64,000 nt of DNA from Chryseobacterium angstadtii (GTDB lineage Bacteria; Bacteroidota; Bacteroidia; Flavobacteriales; Weeksellaceae), in assembly GCF_001045465.1 (NCBI RefSeq), contig NZ_LFND01000006.1, forward strand, positions 248,001 to 312,000, given 5' to 3'. This document shows positions 26,689 through 33,489 of this stretch, in pieces. The notes under the pieces were generated by a model, which had not been told where the DNA came from, made no database searches, and saw only the letters and a list, made by a program, of their open reading frames with translations. A program made the translations under genes and the position numbers. Position 1 is the stretch's first letter. Each line of letters opens with the position of its first letter.

Positions 26689-26722
26689 CGCAAAAACACC
26701 GCGCACTACCGCTTTTACTTTG
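26689..26722 (+). promoter_or_regulatory. rlaP promoter with shared RNA-repair dyad
   Basis: CGCA-AAAACAC-CGCG (26689-26703), then 11 bp, then TTACTTTG (26715-26722), 16 bp before the rlaP ATG. The dyad, spacing and -7 sequence match those of rtcB and the Y RNA; the N7 spacer is identical to the Y RNA copy. Confidence 0.7.
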
Positions 26723-26738
26723 TAAAAAATTAATCAAA

Positions 26739-27488
26739 ATGACACCAAAAATAATAGAAAAAATAAAGGAAATAGAGAAGGAACGCCATGTAGAAGTGCT
26801 TCTGGCAGTAGAATCAGGAAGCAGAGCATGGGGTTTTGCATCTCCGGACAGCGATTACGATATCCGGTTTATTTACCGCCATGAAAAAGACTGGTATCTT
26901 TCTCCGTGGGATAAAGATGAGACGATAGAGTTCATGACGGAAGATGATCTGGACGGTTCCGGTTGGGATCTCAGAAAGACATTTCATCTGTTGCTCAAAT
27001 CGAATGCGGCTTTACTGAGCTGGTTCTACTCTCCTATTGTTTATAAGGAGAACAAAAAGTTTATGGAGCTGTTCAGGCCTTTGGCAGATACCTGCTTCTC
27101 ACCGATAGCGGTTTCCTACCATTATTTGAGCATGAGCAAAAAATATCTGGAAGCCTGCAGAAATGATGAAGTAAAACTGAAAAGTTATTTTTATTGTTTA
27201 AGAACGGCATTGACCGGAAAGTGGATCATAGAAAAAGGAACTGTTCCTCCTGTTTTATTCAGTGAATTATTGGTTTTAACGGATGATTTTACCCGAAAAA
27301 AGATAGAAGATTTGATCGCTTTAAAAGCCACCAAAGGAGAATCCTATTATCATCCGAACGACTGGGAGCTTTTTGGATTTTTGGAGAAAACTGTTTTGGA
27401 AAACGAAGAGAAATCTAAAGGCCTTAGCAGCGGTAAGCCAGATAAAAAGGAAATGGAGAGGGTTTTCCGGGAACTCTTAATAGTATAG
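26739..27488 (+). CDS. rlaP: RlaP-type nucleotidyltransferase
   Basis: The 249-residue protein has a polymerase-beta-like nucleotidyltransferase core with GSRAWG at 27-32 and SDYDIR at 38-43, giving two catalytic Asp. The longer form is the RNA-ligase-associated nucleotidyltransferase family (PF10127), which co-occurs with RNA ligases and is thought to modify or prepare RNA ends. It heads an apparent operon with two paralogous unknown genes (4-bp gap to the next). Its promoter carries the shared dyad also found before rtcB and the Y RNA. Confidence 0.85.
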   Translation: MTPKIIEKIKEIEKERHVEVLLAVESGSRAWGFASPDSDYDIRFIYRHEKDWYLSPWDKDETIEFMTEDDLDGSGWDLRKTFHLLLKSNAALLSWFYSPIVYKENKKFMELFRPLADTCFSPIAVSYHYLSMSKKYLEACRNDEVKLKSYFYCLRTALTGKWIIEKGTVPPVLFSELLVLTDDFTRKKIEDLIALKATKGESYYHPNDWELFGFLEKTVLENEEKSKGLSSGKPDKKEMERVFRELLIV

Positions 27489-27492
27489 AATT

Positions 27493-28125
27493 ATGACTTT
27501 TTTTAACTTTAAGAAAAAGAACAGCATCAATCCGGGACAGACCATTTCAGTGTCGGAAACATCCGGACAGCATCCATTGATCAAAAGATGTCAATATCTT
27601 AATGAAGAATATGGACTGCTGGTTCCTGATGTGTATCAGGATCTCTTCATGAAGTCTGGTATTTCTGAAAAAAATCCTTACTATAAAGCATTTTGGAAAG
27701 AAAGACATGATTATCTTTATCTGGAAATTTTCTACACCCAAGACTTTGTTGCTTATGTGATCAGAAGGTTTAGCGAAATATTTGGTGAACAGGCAGATTA
27801 TAAAGCACTTCAGGCCTTACTGGAAAATGGAGAGTATGGATTTCTACATAAGGAAAACAGGTTTTGGACTGAGCATACTGACCTTTCATTTCTTGATGCG
27901 TGCTATGAAGAACGGGGAAGAAATCAGGATGATCTCATCATTGTTCTGGATGTCTGTTCGGATTGCGGGCGAACAGAATACATGATCCTTACCAGTGATA
28001 AAAAAGGATATCCTGCGGTATGGGAGCATGGAACGAAGGAAGAAATTCAGTATAATGGACACATCATAACCTATCATGCTTTGAATTATCATCGGATGTC
28101 GCGTTACAGATTCTTAAAAAAGTAA
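27493..28125 (+). CDS. Unknown protein, paralogue A of the RNA-repair operon
   Basis: The 210-residue protein is not one I recognise. It begins MTFFNFKKK, then a linker, then a domain with HPLIKRCQYLNEEYGLLVPD, a W/Y-rich YLEIFYTQDF and DLSFLDACYEERGRNQDDLIIVLD. The same blocks occur in the next gene, so they are tandem duplicates. It starts 4 bp after rlaP. No signal or membrane segment; C-x2-C (DVCSDC) appears only in this copy. Its role in RNA repair is inferred from position alone. Confidence 0.7.
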   Translation: MTFFNFKKKNSINPGQTISVSETSGQHPLIKRCQYLNEEYGLLVPDVYQDLFMKSGISEKNPYYKAFWKERHDYLYLEIFYTQDFVAYVIRRFSEIFGEQADYKALQALLENGEYGFLHKENRFWTEHTDLSFLDACYEERGRNQDDLIIVLDVCSDCGRTEYMILTSDKKGYPAVWEHGTKEEIQYNGHIITYHALNYHRMSRYRFLKK

Positions 28126-28183
28126 GATCCATTCAATAAAAATAGGGGAAAGTTGATGCATATAATTAGTCATAAATTATAAT

Positions 28184-28834
28184 ATGGGAATATTTGATTT
28201 TTTTAAACGGAAAAACAATCCTCCGGTGAATCACAGGAAAGCAAAAGCCCCTGTAGCGGTCATTCATCCTTTTACAGAACAGTGCCTTTATTTACAGGAG
28301 GAGTTCGGTTTGATTATTCCGCAGTCTTCGATCGATTGCCTGATCCGTTTCAATTTTCCGAAAGACCACTATTATTACAGTTTGTTTTGGCATTTCAGCA
28401 ATGATTTTCTTGAAGTTTTTTACAATGGAAAATTTATTCAGTTAGTTGTGGACCGCTATCAGGAAACATACGGTAAAAATACAGATTTAAAAAAGTTACA
28501 GGAATTGTTAGATGATGCCCGATTTGAATTCGGTCTCAAAAACGATTGTTTTTACAGCGATACTATTGATTTTGACTTTCTCAATCAATGTTATGCTGAA
28601 TACAAAGCTTCCGGTGAAGAACTTATGATCACACTTGACTTCGATTATGAGAATCTCATCCTTACCACCGAACTGAAAGGGTATGTAGGACAGAATTATC
28701 CCAGTTTTAATGCACTGTATAAAACAACAGCAGGCATAAGATACAAAATACTGGAAGACTTTGAGTTACTTGAAGATATTATTCAGAAACTTCTGGATCA
28801 AAGTGAAAAAGATAAGACCTTCCCGTTGAAATAA
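28184..28834 (+). CDS. Unknown protein, paralogue B of the RNA-repair operon
   Basis: The 216-residue protein (MGIFDFFKRKN start) shares its layout with the upstream gene: HPFTEQCLYLQEEFGLIIPQ, FLEVFYNGKFIQLVVDRY, DFDFLNQCYAEYKASGEELMITLDFD. The C terminus diverges and has a longer helical tail (ELLEDIIQKLLDQSEKD). The duplication and the different ends suggest the two act on different partners. No known domain. It lies 58 bp after paralogue A and before the Y RNA promoter. Confidence 0.7.
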   Translation: MGIFDFFKRKNNPPVNHRKAKAPVAVIHPFTEQCLYLQEEFGLIIPQSSIDCLIRFNFPKDHYYYSLFWHFSNDFLEVFYNGKFIQLVVDRYQETYGKNTDLKKLQELLDDARFEFGLKNDCFYSDTIDFDFLNQCYAEYKASGEELMITLDFDYENLILTTELKGYVGQNYPSFNALYKTTAGIRYKILEDFELLEDIIQKLLDQSEKDKTFPLK

Positions 28835-28849
28835 CATCTGATCATCAGA

Positions 28850-28895
28850 AATAAAGAAAGTTCTTTTTTTTAAGGAGCTTTTTCTTTTTTATAGA
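28850..28895 (+). terminator. Probable terminator of the rlaP operon
   Basis: An imperfect GAAAGTTCTT/AAGGAGCTTTTTC hairpin ends in T-rich sequence between paralogue B and the Y RNA promoter. Stem quality is moderate and the limits are approximate. Confidence 0.45.
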
Positions 28896-29005
28896 ATCCC
28901 TATGTTTTACTCTTATTAGCACAATAAATTTACAACACTGATAATCAAACCATTAAATGATTTAATTTATTATTTCAAAAATATTTTACATTAAAAAATG
29001 CTCTA

Positions 29006-29039
29006 CGCAAAAACACTGCGTACTCGTATTCTTACTTTG
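29006..29039 (+). promoter_or_regulatory. Y RNA promoter with shared RNA-repair dyad
   Basis: CGCA-AAAACAC-TGCG (29006-29020), then 11 bp (TACTCGTATTC), then TTACTTTG (29032-29039), followed by CATCATCAAA. It matches the rtcB promoter over nearly its whole 3' part. The transcript should start near 29046, about 10 bp before the tRNA-like 5' arm. Confidence 0.75.
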
Positions 29040-29055
29040 CATCATCAAACAACAA

Positions 29056-29187
29056 GGAGGCTGTAGCTCAGAAGGTAGAGCAACGTAAAAACACTTTATA
29101 CATTTTTAACCTGTCCGCAGGTGTGATCCATAAAGTTACTTCGCATTAACGCCGTGTGTCGCCGGTTCGAGTCCGGTCAGTCTCCCT
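29056..29187 (+). ncRNA. yrlA: YrlA-like bacterial Y RNA
   Basis: The ends form a tRNA-like domain. GGAGGCTG (29056-29063) pairs with CAGTCTCC (29178-29185) in an 8-bp acceptor-like stem. The D arm is TAGCTCAGAAGGTAGAGC. A T arm follows with stem GCCGG/CCGGT and loop TTCGAGT (29166-29172). In place of an anticodon arm there are about 80 nt containing a CCTG-UCCG-CAGG hairpin and a 7-bp pairing ACTTTAT/ATAAAGT (29093-99 with 29130-36). This is the architecture of YrlA Y RNAs, which tether Ro proteins to nucleases, and it lies directly before the Ro-family gene. An intron-bearing tRNA is less likely because no anticodon arm can be restored. Confidence 0.75.
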
Positions 29188-29283
29188 AATTGAAGTGGTG
29201 TGAGATTTAGGTTACTTCGGTTTGAAAAAAAAAGCCTTAATCAGTTTTAAATCACTTCTTTTTAATTAATAAAAACTAAGAAT

Positions 29284-30660
29284 ATGTCAAAATTTAACAC
29301 AAGAAAAACTGGGTTTGATTCCGGCATCATCGCTGGAAAATTGACAGATAAAGCAGGAAAATATACAGATTATGAACTGCTGAGAAGAGTAACACTGGCC
29401 AATATGCTGTTCGAATCCGACTATTACCAGTCTGCGGATGAGATCATGAAGCAGATGGAAGACCTTTGCTATAAAGTAGAGGGTGAAAAGATCATTGAGC
29501 TGGCCATGGAATGCCGTTTTGAACAGAAATTGAGACATACACCGCTTTGGCTGCTAATTCTTGCCAACGAAATTCATGAGGTTTCCGTGAAGGAAGCTTT
29601 GGCTAAAATTGCCAACAGACCGGATATGACTATTGATGTACTTCAGATGCTGAAGGTAAGAAACGGATCGTATAAAATGTCCAAATCTATCAAGAAAGGT
29701 CTTGCAAAAGCGTTCGATAACTACGATGAATACCAGATTGCTAAATATAGAAAAAGCAATATGGAGGTTTCTCTGGTAGACGTTGTGAATCTGGTTCATC
29801 CAAAACCAACGGCTAAAAATGAGCTGGCTCTGAAAGGTCTTGTTGAAGATACATTAAAACCCGCAAATACCTGGGAAACTGCTCTATCACAGGGTGCTGA
29901 TAAAAAAGAAACCTTTGAAAGAATGATCAGTGAAAAAAGTCTGGGATCTCTGGCCATCCTGAGAAACCTTAGAAATATGACGGAAGCCGGACTTTCAAGG
30001 AATAATATCAGAACTGCGATCTCACAGGTTAACAGTTACTGGCTTACTCCGCTGAACTTCCTGTCTGCACAGAGAAATGCTCCGGATTATACCGCTGCCA
30101 TTGATGAAGCTATGGAGAACTGCTTCGCTCAGGAGAAAATTAAAGGAACGACCATTCTGGCTATTGATGTTTCCGGAAGTATGGGAAGAGTGACTTCTTC
30201 CAATTCAAAGTTCTCAAGAATGGATCTTGCTTTTGCCATGGCTGCTGCAGGTTCTTATATTTTTGAAGATCTTATCCTTGTCTTTACAGCCGGAAGCGAT
30301 GCTGAAAGAAAAGGTAAGCATATCATCTGGAACGGATCCAAAGGATTGGGACTGTTTACTAATTATGGTAAAATTGCCCTGGAAATGGGAGGTGGTGGTA
30401 TTTTCACCTATCAGCTGTGTGAATGGCTGAAGGATAACGGCTATGCAAAAGACGCCGAAAGACTGGTCGTAATTTCCGATAGCCAGGATATTGATGCCCA
30501 TTACGGTCTCGTAAGAAAACCGGATACTTCACCATATACAAGTTCTTATATCATCGATATCTCAACCCATACCCACGGTATAAAAACCGGGAACTGGACA
30601 GCAGAAATCAATGGATGGAGCGATAAAGTATTTCATTATATTAAGGCTCTGGAAAACTGA
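29284..30660 (+). CDS. rsr: Ro/TROVE-domain RNA-binding protein (Rsr)
   Basis: Ro orthologues bind misfolded RNAs and Y RNAs. The 458-residue protein has the TROVE HEAT-like part (about 20-280, e.g. RHTPLWLLILANEIHEV) followed by a von Willebrand A domain with the metal site D-V-S-G-S at 295-299 and GGGGIFTYQL later. Length fits bacterial Rsr, slightly shorter than human Ro60. It begins about 95 bp after the YrlA-like RNA, the classic Rsr-YrlA arrangement. The RNA and mRNA may share a transcript from the dyad-controlled promoter. Confidence 0.9.
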   Translation: MSKFNTRKTGFDSGIIAGKLTDKAGKYTDYELLRRVTLANMLFESDYYQSADEIMKQMEDLCYKVEGEKIIELAMECRFEQKLRHTPLWLLILANEIHEVSVKEALAKIANRPDMTIDVLQMLKVRNGSYKMSKSIKKGLAKAFDNYDEYQIAKYRKSNMEVSLVDVVNLVHPKPTAKNELALKGLVEDTLKPANTWETALSQGADKKETFERMISEKSLGSLAILRNLRNMTEAGLSRNNIRTAISQVNSYWLTPLNFLSAQRNAPDYTAAIDEAMENCFAQEKIKGTTILAIDVSGSMGRVTSSNSKFSRMDLAFAMAAAGSYIFEDLILVFTAGSDAERKGKHIIWNGSKGLGLFTNYGKIALEMGGGGIFTYQLCEWLKDNGYAKDAERLVVISDSQDIDAHYGLVRKPDTSPYTSSYIIDISTHTHGIKTGNWTAEINGWSDKVFHYIKALEN

Positions 30661-30738
30661 TGTTTTCCGGAGTTTTTTATTTACTCTTATGTTAATCAGC
30701 ATAATATCAACTTTATAAAGTTTTAAAAACATAAGATA

Positions 30739-30774
30739 AATTTATCGTACGATAATTTTGTCGTACGATAAATT
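30739..30774 (+). promoter_or_regulatory. Perfect inverted repeat framing a -7 promoter element
   Basis: AATTTATCGTACGA (30739-30752) and TCGTACGATAAATT (30761-30774) are perfect reverse complements. The 8-bp centre TAATTTTG is itself an exact TAnnTTTG promoter element. A bound dimer would occlude the promoter of the downstream operon, so this is a probable operator. It differs from the CGCA-N7-YGCG dyad of the rest of the locus. Confidence 0.65.
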
Positions 30775-30777
30775 ATT

Positions 30778-30918
30778 CCCGAACTTATCATTCTGGAATT
30801 ATATGCACAAACTTACCTCGAAGTTGTTCTTAATAAAAATGAAACGGCTCTTTATGAGCTTCCAAAAGAACAGAGAATATTTTTTGAGCAGAAAATCCTA
30901 AAAAGAGAACAGAAATAA
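30778..30918 (+). pseudogene. Headless small reading frame before the second nucleotidyltransferase
   Basis: An open frame reads PELIILELYAQTYLEVVLNK through to KILKREQK and stops TAA at 30916-30918, where the next gene's ATG (30918) overlaps it. It looks like real coding sequence coupled to the downstream gene, but it has no ATG, GTG or TTG and is closed upstream by TAA inside the inverted repeat. Either the 5' part was lost or replaced by the palindromic promoter, or an unusual ATT start is used. About 46 codons remain. Confidence 0.5.
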
Positions 30919-31976
30919 TGACCATAGACTTTCTTCAACAGAATCACCTCATCCTCTTCGAAGCCATCTCCGGAAGCCGCGCTTTCGGGCTGGCCACAGA
31001 AAATTCGGATACGGATATCCGTGGGGTTTATTATCTCCCGAAAGAAGATTTTTTCGGACTTAATTATATCCCGCAAATCTCCAATGAAACCAACGACATC
31101 ACTTACTATGAAATTGGAAGATTTGTAGAACTTTTACAGAAAAACAATCCCAATATTCTGGAAATGCTTGCCAGCCCGGAAGACTGCATTTTACACAAAG
31201 ACCCGCTGATGGACTTGCTCCGTCCGGAAGATTTTTTATCCAAATTATGCAAAGATACCTTCGCCGGATATGCCGTGTCCCAAATAAAAAAAGCAAAAGG
31301 TCTGAACAAAAAAATCCTTAATCCCGTAGAAAAAGAAAGAAAATCAGTTCTTGATTTCTGCTTTGTACTTGAAGACCAGGGATCTGTTCCTCTGAAAAAA
31401 TGGTTATCCAAAAACGGAAAAGTTCAGGAAAAGTGCGGACTGGTGAATATCGGAAACGCGAAGGGAATCTACGCTCTGTTCTATGATGAATCAGGATCTT
31501 TAGGATACAAGGGTATTATCCAACAGGAGGAAGCCAATCAGGTTTCTTTATCATCCGTTCCTAAAAATGAAAAACCATCTGCCTATCTTTTCTGTAATCT
31601 CGACGCCTATTCCACCTATTGCAAAGATTACAGAGAATATTGGAAATGGGTTTCCGAACGCAATGAAGACCGCTACAACGTCAATCAACAGCACGGCCAG
31701 AACTACGACAGCAAAAACATGATGCACACGATTCGTCTTTTGCAGTCGTGTGAGCATATTTTTAAAGCGAACACTTTACAGGTCCGTGTAGACAACAGGG
31801 AGGAATTACTCGACATCAAAGCCGGAAACTGGTCTTATGAAAATGTAATTCAAAAGGCTGAAGATCTGATTGAATCTATAGAAAATTACCACTCAACTTC
31901 TTCCCTTCCCGATGAGCCGGATATAAAAAAGACGGAAAAAATATTAATCGGGATACGTGAAAAACTATACTGCTAA
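30918..31976 (+). CDS. RlaP-like nucleotidyltransferase 2
   Basis: The 352-residue protein has the nucleotidyltransferase core GSRAFG at 19-24 and SDTDIRG at 30-36, the PF10127 pattern also seen in the rlaP gene 4 kb upstream, but about 100 residues longer. The extra C-terminal part (EYWKWVSERNEDRYNVNQQHGQNYDSKNMMHT) is typical of longer members. Its ATG overlaps the TAA of the small frame before it, so it is likely expressed from the palindrome-framed promoter. The substrate is unknown. Confidence 0.82.
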   Translation: MTIDFLQQNHLILFEAISGSRAFGLATENSDTDIRGVYYLPKEDFFGLNYIPQISNETNDITYYEIGRFVELLQKNNPNILEMLASPEDCILHKDPLMDLLRPEDFLSKLCKDTFAGYAVSQIKKAKGLNKKILNPVEKERKSVLDFCFVLEDQGSVPLKKWLSKNGKVQEKCGLVNIGNAKGIYALFYDESGSLGYKGIIQQEEANQVSLSSVPKNEKPSAYLFCNLDAYSTYCKDYREYWKWVSERNEDRYNVNQQHGQNYDSKNMMHTIRLLQSCEHIFKANTLQVRVDNREELLDIKAGNWSYENVIQKAEDLIESIENYHSTSSLPDEPDIKKTEKILIGIREKLYC

Positions 31977-31981
31977 TGATC

Positions 31982-32047
31982 AGTCTTAATATTCTTAATA
32001 ACTCAACTTAAACCTAATGGTTAAAAAAAATTAGGAATATTAAGACT
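31982..32047. terminator. Long convergent terminator stem
   Basis: AGTCTTAATATTC (31982-31994) and GAATATTAAGACT (32035-32047) form a 13-bp stem between the converging nucleotidyltransferase and TfoX-like genes, reaching the last codons of the latter. Confidence 0.65.
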
Positions 32048-32390
32048 CTTTTTTCTTTGAAGCTTTCGCAATTGGATTGTAATCCAGGCATATTTTTATC
32101 CAATACTCAAAATCAGCCTGTTTTTGAAAACCTGCCGGCTCTACATAACAATATCCTTTGAGCTGCTTTCCTTTCATGATCATTGGAAGAAAACCTGTTC
32201 TTTCTGAAACTTCCTCTTCCAGATCGGGATCATAACGGCACATCAGATTATCGTGGCTCACATTAATACACATCTTATCATTCACCAAAAATGATAATCC
32301 GCTGAACATTTTCTTCTCCCTGATCTCCAAATCAGGAATTACCGAAAGCCGTTCACGAATTCTGTCTGCAAGTTCAGTACTGTATGCCAT
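32040..32390 (-). CDS. TfoX N-terminal domain protein
   Basis: From ATG 32390 the 116-residue product (MAYSTELADRIRERL) carries a TfoX/Sxy N-terminal domain: IREKKMFSGLSFLVNDKMCINV, LMCRYDPDLEEEV and MKGKQLKGYCYVEP. The family name comes from competence regulation in gamma-proteobacteria. Stand-alone domains like this are common elsewhere, with unknown function. It converges with the nucleotidyltransferase gene. The six-codon extension upstream has no better ribosome site. Confidence 0.8.
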   Translation of the reverse strand: MAYSTELADRIRERLSVIPDLEIREKKMFSGLSFLVNDKMCINVSHDNLMCRYDPDLEEEVSERTGFLPMIMKGKQLKGYCYVEPAGFQKQADFEYWIKICLDYNPIAKASKKKES

Positions 32391-32493
32391 GGAAAATAAT
32401 TTTACCATTTAAATGTAAGCAAAAAACACATTAGACAACACGGTTTTTTCTACCTCTGATGTTTATATCACATTTATTAAATATTTTTTTATT

Positions 32494-32553
32494 TAAAATA
32501 ATTATTGTTTTACGATAATTAATTATATATTTGCAACAGTAAAATAATTATTG
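32494..32553 (+). promoter_or_regulatory. Promoter flanked by direct repeats, DUF2975/Xre operon
   Basis: TATATTTG (32526-32533) is an exact TAnnTTTG element. TAAAATAATTATTG occurs at 32494-32507 and again at 32540-32553, bracketing it over the -33 region and the likely start. This may be an operator for the Xre-type regulator encoded at 33073. Confidence 0.55.
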
Positions 32554-32555
32554 CC

Positions 32556-33071
32556 ATGAACCAGACCAAAATTATTGCAAGGATTCTCTACTATATATGC
32601 TCCGTATTGTCCGTGGGCTACCTTATCATGGTAGTCTATTCAATGTTCTGTCTGGCTACAGGTTATGGGATAACGCCTTATAAGGATGGTAAATACCTTC
32701 ACATTAATTATCCTTTTACCCAGCAGCCTTTTCTGAATATTGAAAACAACAGCCCGTATATTATCTTTTCTTTTTTTGCAGTTTTAATTTCTTACGGGGT
32801 ATTTTTCTGGCTTTCATCGCTGGTTTTCAGGGTATTTTTCCAGGAAAAACTCTTTACGGCAGACAATATACGTTTGCTAACGATATTTTACAGATATAAT
32901 ATTTTCATTCCCTTACCATTGGTGATTATCGCCAATTTTTTTGTGGAAGTGGAAAGTATTGTCTGGGGATTGGTTTTTATCCATTTCATGCTTGGAATTT
33001 TCTGTCTGTTTCTTGCAAATATCTTTAAGCAAGGACTACATTTGCAAAACGAACAAGACCTATTTATATAA
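32556..33071 (+). CDS. DUF2975 membrane protein
   Basis: The 171-residue protein has four apparent membrane helices (about 10-30, 68-92, 110-132, 140-165). This fits DUF2975, a small family regularly encoded next to a short YozG-like Xre regulator, as here: it ends 2 bp before the regulator's ATG. The role is unknown. The start is fixed by the ATG and the promoter 25 bp before it. Confidence 0.8.
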   Translation: MNQTKIIARILYYICSVLSVGYLIMVVYSMFCLATGYGITPYKDGKYLHINYPFTQQPFLNIENNSPYIIFSFFAVLISYGVFFWLSSLVFRVFFQEKLFTADNIRLLTIFYRYNIFIPLPLVIIANFFVEVESIVWGLVFIHFMLGIFCLFLANIFKQGLHLQNEQDLFI

Positions 33072-33072
33072 A

Positions 33073-33276
33073 ATGCCAATTATAGTCAACTTAGATGTGA
33101 TGCTGGCCAAGCGAAAAATGCAGAGTAAAGAATTGGCAGAAAAATTAGGAATCACACCTGTTAATCTTTCTATTCTTAAAACCGGCAAAGCCAAAGGAGT
33201 ACGTTTCGATACTCTGGAAGCCATATGCAAAATTCTGGAGTGCCAGCCCGGAGATATCCTTGAGTTCCGGGAGTAA
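33073..33276 (+). CDS. Short Xre/YozG-type helix-turn-helix regulator
   Basis: The 67-residue protein starting MPIIVNLDVMLAKRK is a stand-alone Xre helix-turn-helix (SKELAEKLGITPVNLSILKTGKAKGVRFDTLEAICKILECQPGDIL), the partner of DUF2975. The longer frame reaching back to 32941 runs inside the DUF2975 gene and is not used. The regulator probably controls its own operon through the direct repeats around the promoter. Confidence 0.88.
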   Translation: MPIIVNLDVMLAKRKMQSKELAEKLGITPVNLSILKTGKAKGVRFDTLEAICKILECQPGDILEFRE

Positions 33277-33489
33277 TTTCGGATTTTGAGATTCGGGTTA
33301 CGGGTTTGCGAATTCCAGGCTATGAATCTGTAAATAGTATAACAACGACACATACTGATAACTGACAAATATCCGGTGGCTGAGGCTCCCGAAGTCACCA
33401 CTAATATCCCTCACTTCTAACTTCTAACTTCTAATATTCAAGCAGCCCAAATGGCCTGCCCTATCCTTCTATTAACCAAACCTTATCAT
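33277..33489. other. Gap with degenerate words, no gene
   Basis: GATTCGGGTTACGGGTTTGCG-like words lie near 33288-33312 and CACTTCTAACTTCTAACTTC-like triplets near 33413-33433. No gene is seen. Confidence 0.4.

Noticed and set aside
23047..26738. Cobalamin riboswitch near cobS or cobT
   Set aside because: I looked for the B12-box in the leader regions of cobS and cobT and saw none.
29056..29187. tRNA gene with an intron
   Set aside because: No anticodon arm can be formed by removing any insert, and the position before a Ro gene fits a YrlA-type Y RNA.
32941..33072. N-terminal extension of the Xre protein
   Set aside because: It lies in the DUF2975 gene in another frame; the 67-residue start at 33073 matches the family.
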